From: Candidatus Scybalocola fimicaballi
GTDB taxonomy: Bacteria; Bacteroidota; Bacteroidia; Bacteroidales; Paludibacteraceae
Length of the DNA: 21,594 nt
Direction of reading: 5' to 3'
NCBI GenBank assembly: GCA_002317115.1
Contig: DCIP01000025.1
Span: 1 to 21,594, forward strand
The translations under genes and the position numbers were made by a program. The notes beneath the pieces were generated by a model that was not told the DNA's origin, did no database searches, and was given only the letters and a program-made list of their open reading frames with translations. Positions 7,849 through 15,459 of the stretch are shown here, in pieces. Positions within the stretch are counted from its first letter, which is position 1, and each line of letters begins with the position of its first letter.

Positions 7849-7890
7849 AGGTCTGGTCTTGTGTTCAAGACTGGACCTTTTTGTTTGTTT
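7849..7890 (+). terminator. Intrinsic terminator after the ferredoxin gene
   Basis: A 13-bp stem (7849-7861 with 7866-7878, two G-T wobbles) closes a TGTT loop and is followed by a T-rich tract. Confidence 0.88.
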
Positions 7891-7923
7891 AGTCTAAACT
7901 TTTCAAAAAAAGACATCAAATAA

Positions 7924-7961
7924 TTTGACGATAATAAAACAAAAGTTTAATTTTGTCGTCA
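7924..7961 (+). promoter_or_regulatory. rho promoter with overlapping inverted repeats
   Basis: TTTG (7924-7927), a 20-bp spacer and TAATTTTG (7948-7955) form a near-ideal Bacteroidota promoter. Two inverted repeats overlap it: TGACGA/TCGTCA (7926-7931 and 7956-7961) and ACAAAA/TTTTGT (7939-7944 and 7951-7956). The dyads could be an operator for rho. Confidence 0.6.
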
Positions 7962-8199
7962 CAATCAGGAAAAAAGCAGCAGAAGATTGCTTGTTCTCAA
8001 CAAAATTCCACAAAAAGTCAGTATTGTCAAGGTGTTTAGCACCGTTTGTGTGTATCACAGGCTTTTGTTATATAAATAAGGGAATCCTGGTTTTGGTCTA
8101 TTCAACATTGAAAATAATTCAAGTTTTTAGAATATAAGAAGATGAAATGCAGTACCATTGCGTCTCATCCATAATAGAATATAAGTCAATAATACATAC
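7962..8199 (+). other. Long rho 5' leader without a credible gene
   Basis: About 240 nt separate the predicted rho transcription start from its ATG. A 70-codon open frame (7925-8137) spans most of it but starts inside the promoter and resembles no family. A small hairpin, GGTG/CACC with a 5-nt loop, lies at 8031-8043. Long leaders of rho genes can take part in autoregulation by Rho-dependent attenuation in other bacteria; here this is inference. Confidence 0.4.
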
Positions 8200-9957
8200 A
8201 TGACAGAAGCAGAATTGAAGGCAAAAAAATTGCCCGAATTGCAAGCTATCGCTAGGTCAATAGGTATTCATCGTCCAGATTCATATCGAAAAGATCAGTT
8301 GATACAGGTGATAATCGGACAGTCAGATTCGCCAAATGATGATTCGGAGCCAGAAAATCAGGCTGTAGCTATAGAAGAACCTGAAACACCAATTGAAGAG
8401 ACTCCGACAACAGAACCAAAAAATGACACTGAAAAGGTTGTAGAAGAATCGTCTTCCATAAATACAGGAAGAGCAGGTCTTTCCACAAGCAGTAATAATA
8501 ATGCGGCTGCGGCTATTGCCAGAATGATTCTTGAAAAAAAGAAATTGGCAAAACAAAAAGCAGCAGAAAATTCGGAATCCGTCGAACCTTTCGTATACCA
8601 AAAAGATGAAATAGAAGAGGCTCTCCGCCAAAAACAGTTGGAAGAGGAGCGCAGACGTGAGGAAGAGGAATACCAGAGAAGATTAGCTGCCGAAGAGGAG
8701 GCAAGAGCCAGAGAAGAGGCTGCCAGAGCAAGAGCTGAAGAAGTTAGATTGAGAGCCGAAGAAGAACGCGCTAGATTAGAGGCAGAAAGAATTAAGGCCG
8801 AGGAAGAGGCAAAAAAACAGAAACAATTTGATTTTGAAGGAGTAATCAAGGGTAGTGGTGTACTTGAAATCATCCAGCCTGACGGTTATGGTTTCCTTCG
8901 TTCTCCAGATTATAATTATTTAAGTTCTCCAGATGATATCTATGTCTCTGCCAATCAGATCAAACTGATGGGATTGAAGACTGGTGACGTCGTGACTGGT
9001 GATATCAGACCTCCTCGTGACGGTGAGAAATATTTCCCATTGACTCGTGTCGAAACTATCAATAATTGTCCGCCAGAGCAGGTAAGAGACCGTGTGCCAT
9101 TCGACCATTTGACTCCATTATTCGCAAACGAGAAATTCAATTTGACTGGAGATCCTAAGACTTGCAACACTTCTGTGAGAATCGTGGATTTGTTCAGCCC
9201 TATTGGAAAAGGTCAGCGTGGTCTTATTGTGGCTCAGCCAAAAACTGGTAAAACAATCCTTCTACAAGATATCGCAAACGCTATCGCCGCCAACCATCCA
9301 GAGGTTTATATGATGGTGCTTCTTATTGATGAGCGTCCAGAGGAGGTGACAGACATGCAGAGAAGCGTAAACGCTGAGGTTATCGCATCTACATTTGATG
9401 AGCCTGCCGAGCGTCACGTGAAGGTGGCAAGCATTGTGTTGGAGAAGGCTAAGAGAATGGTGGAGTGCGGTCATGATGTGGTGATCCTTTTGGATTCAAT
9501 CACTCGTCTTGCCAGAGCTTACAATACTGTTTCTCCAGCTTCAGGTAAGGTGTTGAGTGGTGGTGTGGATGCTAACGCGTTGCAGAAACCTAAGAGATTC
9601 TTCGGTGCCGCTCGTAATATAGAAAACGGTGGTAGCTTGACAATTATCGCAACTGCTCTTACTGATACTGGTTCGAAGATGGATGATGTCATCTTTGAGG
9701 AGTTCAAGGGAACAGGTAATATGGAACTTCAGCTTGACCGTCGTCTTGCCAACAAGAGAATATTCCCTGCTGTTGATATTATGGCAAGTAGTACTCGTCG
9801 TGACGATTTGCTTCAGGATAAGATCACTCTTCAGAGAATGTGGATCTTGAGAAAGCATTATTCTGACATGACTCCTATCGAGGCTATGACTGAGGTTAAG
9901 GAAAACCTTGAGCGTAGCAGAACTAACGAGGAGTATTTGGCTTCAATGAACCAATAA
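8200..9957 (+). CDS. rho: Transcription termination factor Rho with charged N-terminal insertion
   Basis: A hexameric RNA helicase that ends transcription at Rho-dependent sites. The 585 residues compare with about 420 in E. coli. Residues 1-40 are the Rho N-terminal helical (SAP-like) domain. Residues 41-209 are an insertion: first acidic, Ser/Thr/Pro/Asn-rich and probably disordered (41-105), then a long Glu/Arg/Ala-rich helix-forming stretch (135-207). Residues 211-290 are the RNA-binding cold-shock-like domain ([17 protein letters not shown]). The ATPase core has Walker A AQPKTGKT at 345-352, [16 protein letters not shown] as Walker B from 427, the Q-loop [10 protein letters not shown] at 452-461, and GTGNME at 504-509. 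Insertions of this type are known in Bacteroidota Rho, where the disordered part in B. thetaiotaomicron has been reported to drive phase separation. It has a near-ideal promoter, a long leader and its own terminator. Confidence 0.98.
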   Translation: MTEAELKAKKLPELQAIARSIGIHRPDSYRKDQLIQVIIGQSDSPNDDSEPENQAVAIEEPETPIEETPTTEPKNDTEKVVEESSSINTGRAGLSTSSNNNAAAAIARMILEKKKLAKQKAAENSESVEPFVYQKDEIEEALRQKQLEEERRREEEEYQRRLAAEEEARAREEAARARAEEVRLRAEEERARLEAERIKAEEEAKKQKQFDFEGVIKGSGVLEIIQPDGYGFLRSPDYNYLSSPDDIYVSANQIKLMGLKTGDVVTGDIRPPRDGEKYFPLTRVETINNCPPEQVRDRVPFDHLTPLFANEKFNLTGDPKTCNTSVRIVDLFSPIGKGQRGLIVAQPKTGKTILLQDIANAIAANHPEVYMMVLLIDERPEEVTDMQRSVNAEVIASTFDEPAERHVKVASIVLEKAKRMVECGHDVVILLDSITRLARAYNTVSPASGKVLSGGVDANALQKPKRFFGAARNIENGGSLTIIATALTDTGSKMDDVIFEEFKGTGNMELQLDRRLANKRIFPAVDIMASSTRRDDLLQDKITLQRMWILRKHYSDMTPIEAMTEVKENLERSRTNEEYLASMNQ

Positions 9958-9970
9958 TAATCACAATATG

Positions 9971-10007
9971 GGCAGAGAGGCTTCGGCTTCTCTGCCTTTT
10001 GTTTTTT
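9971..10007 (+). terminator. Intrinsic terminator after rho with UUCG loop
   Basis: An 11-bp stem (9971-9981 with 9986-9996, one wobble) closes a C(UUCG)G tetraloop and runs into TTTTGTTTTTT. It ends only eight bases before the ATG of the next gene. Confidence 0.92.
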
Positions 10008-10014
10008 GTACAGA

Positions 10015-11175
10015 ATGAGAATAATTGAAAAACTACTGTTGTGTGTTCTGACTTTCTTTTGTCTTTCTGCTTGTAAGGAGGATCCCGAGGAAGAGATCGT
10101 TCCTGAAACTGTAGAAAGAACCATTATCATGTTCTTTCCGTGGTCTAATAATCTTAAACCATGTTTTATTCAGAATATTAATGATTTCAAGCAGGTTATC
10201 CGACAGTATGGCTTGGAGAATGAACGCTATGTCGTATGCATAGAAAATAATCCTGGCATTGTAGATATTATTGAGCTAAGACCGTTTAGTGGTAATTGTC
10301 TTGAAGAAAATGTCGAGCATTACTTCGATCCAAATTTCACTAATAGCGACGGAATCGCAGACCTTCTCGACCGTGTGTACGCAAAGTATCCTTCCCATTC
10401 ATATTCTATGACAGTGGGATGTCATGGCACTGCTTGGGTTGCGGCTGGTGCATTTACCACTCGTTCTGCAGCCTTGACGTTGGATGAGGTTCCACAGACA
10501 AGATATATCGGTGGCACATCGAGTGTTTATCAGATTGAAATCTCTACGTTGAGAAGAGGCATCCAGAAGTCTAAAATCCAGAAGTTTGACATGATTCTCT
10601 TCGATAATTGCTATATGTCGAGTATTGAGGTGGCGTATGAGTTGAAAGATGTCTGCAGTCATATAGTGGCATATCCTACGGAGGTTATGGCATACGGTTT
10701 CCCTTATCAGATCAGTGGAAAATATTTGATTGGGGGGAATGACTATGAGAATATTTGTGAGTCGTTCTACCGATTCTATCTCAACTATGAGAAACCGTGT
10801 GGCACGATATCGGCGATAAATTGCGTCGCACTTGATACTCTTGCCCGATTCATGAAAAAGCTAAATCAGTCAGTCGATACGACGGTACATGTTGACGTCA
10901 TGTCGTTGCAACGCTTTGATGGCTATGATCCGGTGCTGTTCGTGGATTATTCTGATTATGTTTATCATCTGACCGATGATACGATGATGTTGGGAGAATT
11001 TGAGAATCTAATGAGTGTCTTGATTCCATATAAGAGAAACACTCCTAATTATTTCTCTACACTTGGAGGCTTGACTCCGATTGAAAAGTATAGTGGAATC
11101 TCAACGTCTGAGCCATGTGAACATCCTGCAATGTCAACATATAAGCAGACAAGTTGGTATATTGCAACTCATTAG
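10015..11175 (+). CDS. Clostripain-family (C11) cysteine peptidase lipoprotein
   Basis: A 386-residue exported lipoprotein. The signal peptide ends in the lipobox LSAC, with lipidated Cys20 followed by KEDPEEE. An acidic tract right after the Cys is the kind of signal that sends lipoproteins to the cell surface in Bacteroidota. The catalytic pair of clan CD clostripains is visible: His137 in GCHGTAW and Cys199 in FDNCYMSSIEVAYELKD. Clostripains cleave after Arg or Lys, and many mature by internal self-cleavage; the cleavage site is not obvious here. A TTG nine bases upstream lies in the rho terminator T-tract and is not a likely start. No promoter fits between the terminator and the ATG, so expression probably depends on read-through from rho. 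It ends 13 bp from the convergent TfoX-like ORF. Confidence 0.88.
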   Translation: MRIIEKLLLCVLTFFCLSACKEDPEEEIVPETVERTIIMFFPWSNNLKPCFIQNINDFKQVIRQYGLENERYVVCIENNPGIVDIIELRPFSGNCLEENVEHYFDPNFTNSDGIADLLDRVYAKYPSHSYSMTVGCHGTAWVAAGAFTTRSAALTLDEVPQTRYIGGTSSVYQIEISTLRRGIQKSKIQKFDMILFDNCYMSSIEVAYELKDVCSHIVAYPTEVMAYGFPYQISGKYLIGGNDYENICESFYRFYLNYEKPCGTISAINCVALDTLARFMKKLNQSVDTTVHVDVMSLQRFDGYDPVLFVDYSDYVYHLTDDTMMLGEFENLMSVLIPYKRNTPNYFSTLGGLTPIEKYSGISTSEPCEHPAMSTYKQTSWYIATH

Positions 11176-11188
11176 TGTTGATTATTAG

Positions 11189-11461
11189 TCAGGCAGCTTT
11201 GCTTGTTTTGCATTTAGGAGTGGGCATTTCTTTTATAAGTTTTTTTATAACTGATAATGCCTGCTCTTTATTTTCAATCCCAAGGACATAATGCTCTTTG
11301 GCTCCTTTGTAAGGATAACTGGTCCATGCTCCTTTCATCATTGTTTCAATTGATGGATGCATCTTGACGTAACAAAGATTGTCGCAGGCTAAAATGACGA
11401 GTTTGTTGTCGATGTATATGCACCAGTCTCCACACATTTTTCTTGTGCGTATCTCTCCCAC
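11189..11461 (-). CDS. TfoX/Sxy N-terminal-domain protein, start codon uncertain or lost
   Basis: This frame matches the TfoX N-terminal domain: TRKMCGDWCIYIDNKL, DNLCYVKMHPSIE, then YPYKGAKEHYVLGIENKEQA and a basic tail. Only GTG at 11461 gives a standard start, but family-like coding continues upstream in the same frame to about 11503 (NKKYIDFVCSQLEGVGEIRT), which is the expected first helix. No ATG, GTG or TTG starts that longer form before the in-frame stop at 11522-11524. The extra stretch overlaps the end of the GNAT gene in the +1 frame. So either the gene has lost its start, or it starts at a rare codon such as ATC, or it was joined to GNAT by a frameshift. Full TfoX regulates competence in Haemophilus, but single-domain relatives in Bacteroidota have no known role. 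Confidence 0.7.
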   Translation of the reverse strand: MGEIRTRKMCGDWCIYIDNKLVILACDNLCYVKMHPSIETMMKGAWTSYPYKGAKEHYVLGIENKEQALSVIKKLIKEMPTPKCKTSKAA

Positions 11462-11498
11462 ACCTTCAAGTTGTGAGCATACGAAATCGATATATTTT

Positions 11499-12170
11499 TT
11501 ATTTCTCCAACGGTTTTTCTGTTAGCGGCATTTCACAACTCTGGCAAAACTGTGGTAATTGGCCATCTTGAATTTTTTTGACTTTTGGGGGAAATGTAGA
11601 TTCGTAGACTTCAAATGCATCAGGATTTTCGTCGGCAACAAAGTAACCCTTTGGAGTGTGATATGTTCCTTCTGCACCATTCAGATATCCAGGAATCAAT
11701 TCTTGAGCGAGAAAATATGGCACCTCCGATTCCTTTGGCTCTCCATGATAGTGGATCTTCAGAGTGCTTGCCATTACGAATCCAGCATGCTTGTAGAAGT
11801 CGATATTGCCCTCCATACAAATGATGCCTACTCCTTTTTCTCGAGCTTTCTCTAATGAGTGTTGTAATAGTTTCAAACCATAGCCTTTGCGTTTATAGTC
11901 GGGATGTATGCTTATTGGACCGAATGTCCAGGCTTTGATAATCCCTCCGTCTTCCTTTATGATTTCCGCTTTGGAGAACATCACATGTCCGATAATCTTT
12001 CCGTCTTCCTCCATTACGAAATCAAGATCGGGGATGAAATCCGGATTTGAGCGGTACTGGTTTAATACATAATGCTCAACGCATCCTGGACGATAAATGT
12101 TCCAAAATGCTTCACGTGTAAGATTTTCTACTTCTTGATAGTCTTCGGGTCTTTCTAATCTAATATTCAT
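11499..12170 (-). CDS. GNAT N-acetyltransferase with partial zinc-ribbon tail
   Basis: A 223-residue acetyltransferase that would move an acetyl group from acetyl-CoA to an unknown amine. The GNAT fold is clear: MNIRLERPEDYQEVENLTREAF at the start, FGPISIHPDYKRKGYGLKLL with the CoA-binding RKGYG at 94-98, and IDFYKHAGF at 123-131. The C-terminus adds QFCQSCEMPL at 207-216, which looks like the first half of a putative zinc-ribbon domain (CQSCGMPL-type). The second Cys pair is absent because the frame stops at residue 223. The TfoX-like frame begins just there, shifted by +1. The tail may be a remnant of a longer protein. A -7 element lies at 12199-12206. Confidence 0.9.
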   Translation of the reverse strand: MNIRLERPEDYQEVENLTREAFWNIYRPGCVEHYVLNQYRSNPDFIPDLDFVMEEDGKIIGHVMFSKAEIIKEDGGIIKAWTFGPISIHPDYKRKGYGLKLLQHSLEKAREKGVGIICMEGNIDFYKHAGFVMASTLKIHYHGEPKESEVPYFLAQELIPGYLNGAEGTYHTPKGYFVADENPDAFEVYESTFPPKVKKIQDGQLPQFCQSCEMPLTEKPLEK

Positions 12171-12198
12171 ATCGTAATTTTTTTCGTTTTTGACGATG

Positions 12199-12206
12199 CA
12201 AAATTA
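12199..12206 (-). promoter_or_regulatory. -7 promoter element of the GNAT gene
   Basis: The minus strand reads TAATTTTG, a perfect TAnnTTTG match, 28 bp upstream of the ATG at 12170. It separates the GNAT/TfoX pair from the prmC-recX-CPBP-AraC operon upstream. Confidence 0.55.
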
Positions 12207-12247
12207 CGAAGATGCTTAGATTGTCAGTTGTAAAAAACGGACATCGT

Positions 12248-13078
12248 TTATTTTGAAACATGGTAGGAACGATAGATAGGCATTATTCCATGTTTTCGAA
12301 TACTCTCTAATGAGTTTAGATATTCAGTAGGAGACATCCCTGCTATCTCATGAAACTCGCGGTTGAAGTGGCTGTGGTCAGTGTAACCGTATTTGTAGAC
12401 TATATGTTCAATATTCTCGACTTTTGATTGGAGCATTTCGTTTGTGGCAAGATGAAAACGTTGGATTCTCTGAATTTGTTTTGGGGACATTCCGACGTTA
12501 TCTATGAATACGCGTCTGAACTGGCGTTCACTCAGACAAGCCTCTGATGCTAACTCTTCCATTCGTACGTCTGGTTTTGCATTCATTAGTTGAAATGCAT
12601 TAGATAGTTGTTTTATATAATTAGAACCTTGAGCCTTTAATAATCTTTTGATGATGAACTCTTCTATCAAATCTATGCATTTGTCTGTTGATTCCGATTC
12701 AAGCACTTTCGCTTTCAAATCTTTGAATTCAATATCCTCTAATTGATCAAAATCAACATTGTCGCACGAGAATTCTTTGCATGGTATACCCATGATGACT
12801 TGAGCCGCATATGGGAGAAAGAAGACGGTGATCATCTCCACATCTTTTGTCGTGCTGATTTTGATTGCTTTGTCGTTGAGCCCGGCAACAGATGCGTTGA
12901 AGGAAATGTCGGATGATCCATTAACATCAAAAGGAGTCTTTCTATGGAACATCCATCTTAGGCAACCAACAGGCATGATGATCTGAGACATACTTGTGTC
13001 GTGTGTCTTCATTACCCAGTAGTGATGCACGAAAGGTTGCAGAACTAAGGATGGTATTATGACTTCCGCTTCAATCAA
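12248..13078 (-). CDS. AraC-family regulator with DUF6597-like N-terminus, TTG start
   Basis: A 276-residue regulator. The N-terminus (PSLVLQPFVHHYWVMKTH, then IIMPVGCLRWMFH) resembles the DUF6597 sensor region found with AraC domains. The C-terminal third carries the double helix-turn-helix: MEELASEACLSERQFRRVF with VGMSPKQIQRIQRF, then HIVYKYGYTDHSHFNREF with GMSPTEYL. There is no suitable ATG. The TTG overlaps the TGA stop of the CPBP gene, and AGGA stands a few bases upstream, so a coupled TTG start is most likely. It is the last gene of the prmC-recX-CPBP-AraC series. Ligand and targets are unknown; the CPBP protease just upstream is a possible functional partner. Confidence 0.88.
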   Translation of the reverse strand: MIEAEVIIPSLVLQPFVHHYWVMKTHDTSMSQIIMPVGCLRWMFHRKTPFDVNGSSDISFNASVAGLNDKAIKISTTKDVEMITVFFLPYAAQVIMGIPCKEFSCDNVDFDQLEDIEFKDLKAKVLESESTDKCIDLIEEFIIKRLLKAQGSNYIKQLSNAFQLMNAKPDVRMEELASEACLSERQFRRVFIDNVGMSPKQIQRIQRFHLATNEMLQSKVENIEHIVYKYGYTDHSHFNREFHEIAGMSPTEYLNSLESIRKHGIMPIYRSYHVSK

Positions 13079-13974
13079 AATTTCCTGTCGCTTGATTTCT
13101 TTTTTATGAGTATCATTATTCCGATGAATAATGCTGTTGCTGCGATGACTGAATATATGTCTTCTTTGCCCATAGTTTCAGTCGGTGCATCATCAACAGG
13201 AATTCCGGATAGAGTGCAAATGTAAAATGCAACTACAGCTAATGCATTGTTTGTGAAATGAGCTGCCATATTTAGTTTGATACTGCCCGAAAAATAGTAG
13301 AGTAATCCTAAGAAGACAGAAAGGATTATTCTAGGAATGAATCCGTAAAACTGGAAATGCATTGCACTGAATATGACAGATGTGATTACAATTGCACAAA
13401 TAGGAGACATCTTCTCTTGTAACGTTTTTTGTAATGCTCCTCGAAACATTAGTTCCTCACCAATTGCTGGAACTGCAGCTATCACTATAATATTGACAAT
13501 GAATATTATTGGAGATTCTGCTTTCAGCAACTGCATTGTAAGATCTTTTGCTAAATCTTCAAGGTATTTGAACTTTTCTTCAATAAAATGAAGGCTCTCT
13601 GGGAGTGTTATCTGCTCGTTGTAGTAGGCAGTGTAGTTGACTATAGGAATCAATGTTGCCAACGCTATTATCGCAAGGAAATAAAGACCGAAACTATTTT
13701 TTTTGTCCAATTTGAAAAAATCAGAAAATGAGCATTCTGGTTTTGCGGAAAGGTAAAAGAAAATATAGGGAGTCCCAATAAAAACGATCACTGACGCTAC
13801 GAATTGTTCCAGACGTAGTGTGTTTGTATGGGATAGAACAACATTATCAAGCAATCCGCAACCTAATCCTATGACGTTGCCGAATACTTCCATTATAATA
13901 AAAATGCCTAACAACAAAAACAATTTCTTGCTAACCCCATAGTCGGCAAACATTCCTTTGATAAATCTATTCAT
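13075..13974 (-). CDS. CPBP-family intramembrane metalloprotease
   Basis: A 299-residue membrane protein with about eight hydrophobic segments. The CPBP (CAAX protease and bacteriocin-processing, Abi) motifs are intact: EELMFR at 173-178 (Glu173, Glu174, Arg178), His206 in SAMHFQF, and HFTNN at 239-243 with His239 and Asn243. These form the glutamate/metal active site within the membrane. Bacterial members process peptides or give immunity to bacteriocins, but most have no known substrate. The start overlaps the recX stop by eight bases and the stop overlaps the TTG of the AraC gene, so it is co-transcribed with both. The charged tail KKKSSDRKF is probably cytoplasmic. Confidence 0.92.
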   Translation of the reverse strand: MNRFIKGMFADYGVSKKLFLLLGIFIIMEVFGNVIGLGCGLLDNVVLSHTNTLRLEQFVASVIVFIGTPYIFFYLSAKPECSFSDFFKLDKKNSFGLYFLAIIALATLIPIVNYTAYYNEQITLPESLHFIEEKFKYLEDLAKDLTMQLLKAESPIIFIVNIIVIAAVPAIGEELMFRGALQKTLQEKMSPICAIVITSVIFSAMHFQFYGFIPRIILSVFLGLLYYFSGSIKLNMAAHFTNNALAVVAFYICTLSGIPVDDAPTETMGKEDIYSVIAATALFIGIMILIKKKSSDRKF

Positions 13975-14476
13975 TATCGTCTTCTTCTAAAGTTTCATTT
14001 AATATTTTATCGATAGCTTCCAAAGCTACTCCGCTTTCATATCCACGTGAGGCGGCAAATCTAAATAGTTTGCCTTTAGCGTCGTATCTGTTTTGAAATT
14101 TGATTGTCTTCAGTTTTGAAGTGAGGACATTCATCATGGTTTCTTCGTATGCGTCGTCGGGAATTTCCTCCAATGCCTCATTTATAAAGTCGACGGGGAT
14201 TCTTTTCATCTTGAGTGCATATTCGATTTTCTTTCGTCCCCATTTCGCGAATCTGTATTTGTCTTTGGCGAAGAATTTGGAGTAACGGGCTTCGTCGATG
14301 AAACGTTCACTCTCAAGATAAGTCAAAATGGATTCGATATCATCTGTTGAGAGACCATGACGCTTCAGTTTGTCTGCGATGTCAGTTTTGCATTTTTCCG
14401 ACTCCGCGCACAGCATCGACATCTTTGCCAACGCCTCATCTTTGCTCCATGTCTTTATTCTCGTTTCTCCAGTCAT
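13967..14476 (-). CDS. recX: RecX regulatory protein
   Basis: A 169-residue all-helical RecX-family protein. RecX binds RecA filaments and holds back recombinase activity. The tandem three-helix repeats are visible: ALAKMSMLCAESEKCKTDIA, then HGLSTDDIESILTYLESERFIDEARYSKFF, the hallmark LxxxxFIDExRYAxxF segment, then KWGRKKIEYALKMKRIP. Its ATG overlaps the TGA of prmC by four bases (ATGA), a typical translational coupling. recA is not in the window; in many bacteria recX lies next to recA, whereas here it is tied to prmC. Confidence 0.95.
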   Translation of the reverse strand: MTGETRIKTWSKDEALAKMSMLCAESEKCKTDIADKLKRHGLSTDDIESILTYLESERFIDEARYSKFFAKDKYRFAKWGRKKIEYALKMKRIPVDFINEALEEIPDDAYEETMMNVLTSKLKTIKFQNRYDAKGKLFRFAASRGYESGVALEAIDKILNETLEEDDNE

Positions 14477-15363
14477 CTCTTTCGTCCAATAACAAATCTT
14501 TCACGGTCAAAACAATCTTTGATGATTTCGACGCCGCAGAATCCCGTTTTCCCCATCATTTCCGCTACGTCGTGGACGTAAGCCACATTGTTTTCGAATA
14601 ACAGAGCACCGTCGTCATTAAGATTATTTACTGCAAATTTAGCGATTTTATTGTAAAACAACAACGGCTCGTCCTGAGGTACGAATAGTGCGAGATGAGG
14701 CTCGAAATCCAATACGTTAGCTCGCATATCTGCTTTTTCGCTCGGACAAATATATGGAGGATTGCTCACGATTATATCAAATGGTTTGCTGCCGGACAAG
14801 AAAGAGTCGGATAGGGCATCGTCGCATACGAAATTCACGTCGGTCCCATTGTTTTTAGCATTTGTCGACGCTACCTCAAGAGCACCTTTGCTGATGTCTG
14901 CCGCCACGACTTCTAAGTCAGGATTCCTCTTTTTTATAGAAACAGCGATCGCTCCTGAACCTGTGCCAATATCCAATACACGGAAATTTCCAGTATTTCT
15001 GAGTTTTGATAATTCCGCATTTCGCATTCCGAATTTTGCATTTAGAATTTTCTCCGCTTCATCCACAAGGGCCACGGTCTCCGGACGGGGTATCAGCACA
15101 TTGGAATCAACAGTGAATTTCATGCCGTCGAACCATTCAAAGCCAAGCACATATTGCATTGGCTCACCTTTTCGCAGACGCGAAAGCATTGCGTCACATT
15201 GTGTTGCAATCTCATTGGAAGCCTTGTCTGACAAAGCCATAATAATTTGGCTTCGGGAATTTCCAGTGATATGCGAAACACATTCGTAAAAAATTTCATT
15301 GATTTCAGATGGTTCGTATAAATATGAAAGAGCGTGTATGAAATTATTCTTTATCTGTTTCAT
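14473..15363 (-). CDS. prmC: PrmC, peptide chain release factor N5-glutamine methyltransferase
   Basis: A 296-residue enzyme that methylates the Gln of the GGQ motif in release factors RF1 and RF2. It has the N-terminal helical domain, the PRPET motif (92-96), SAM motif I LDIGTGSGAIA at 130-140, and the catalytic NPPY at 201-204. The start at 15363 (MKQIKNNFIHALSYLY) is chosen because the family begins there; the open frame continues 60 codons further upstream, but those residues are unlike PrmC and lie past the predicted transcription start. Residues 107-118, in the linker before motif I, are encoded by five units of a 7-bp periodic repeat. A TATCTTTG -7 element lies about 100 bp upstream. 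prmC heads the operon with recX, the CPBP protease and the AraC-type regulator. Confidence 0.95.
   Translation of the reverse strand: MKQIKNNFIHALSYLYEPSEINEIFYECVSHITGNSRSQIIMALSDKASNEIATQCDAMLSRLRKGEPMQYVLGFEWFDGMKFTVDSNVLIPRPETVALVDEAEKILNAKFGMRNAELSKLRNTGNFRVLDIGTGSGAIAVSIKKRNPDLEVVAADISKGALEVASTNAKNNGTDVNFVCDDALSDSFLSGSKPFDIIVSNPPYICPSEKADMRANVLDFEPHLALFVPQDEPLLFYNKIAKFAVNNLNDDGALLFENNVAYVHDVAEMMGKTGFCGVEIIKDCFDRERFVIGRKR
15010..15044. repeat. Five-unit degenerate 7-bp repeat inside prmC
   Basis: 35 bp made of five 7-base units with plus-strand consensus G(C/A)ATTNN. Units start at 15010, 15017, 15024, 15031 and 15038; examples are GCATTTC and GCATTCC, and the first unit is the most divergent (TAATTCC). 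It is wholly within the prmC coding frame. The same repeat type occurs at 18801-18842. Confidence 0.7.
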
Positions 15364-15405
15364 AAAAAAAGTTAAAAATATCGTACATTTCGTTAAAAAT
15401 CTATT

Positions 15406-15413
15406 TATATTTG
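15406..15413 (+). promoter_or_regulatory. -7 promoter element of the hypothetical-rsmI operon
   Basis: TATATTTG, a perfect TAnnTTTG match; transcription would start near 15420, about 68 nt before the ATG at 15488. It lies left of the prmC promoter, so the two promoters face each other. Confidence 0.5.
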
Positions 15414-15459
15414 CATATTCAATAGTGCCGAATGCATTGTTGATGTGCGATTTTTGCGA

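Noticed and set aside
7925..8137. 70-codon open frame in the rho leader
   Set aside because: Its start lies within the rho promoter, its composition is unremarkable and no domain is visible. It could only be a leader peptide if shown to be translated.
8358..8873. 171-codon open frame antisense to rho, rich in Ser, Ala and Leu
   Set aside because: It mirrors the Glu/Arg/Ala low-complexity insertion of rho; its composition follows from the coding strand and it has no start signal or family match.
10006..10014. TTG start three codons before the clostripain ATG
   Set aside because: It lies within the T-tract of the rho terminator, and the signal peptide is complete from the ATG at 10015.
12225..12247. 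Possible terminator after the AraC-type gene on the minus strand (AAACG/CGTTT with T-run)
   Set aside because: Only a five-base stem, too weak to call with confidence.
14762..15289. 175-codon open frame antisense to prmC
   Set aside because: prmC motifs on the other strand are unambiguous, and the antisense frame has no promoter or recognisable domain.
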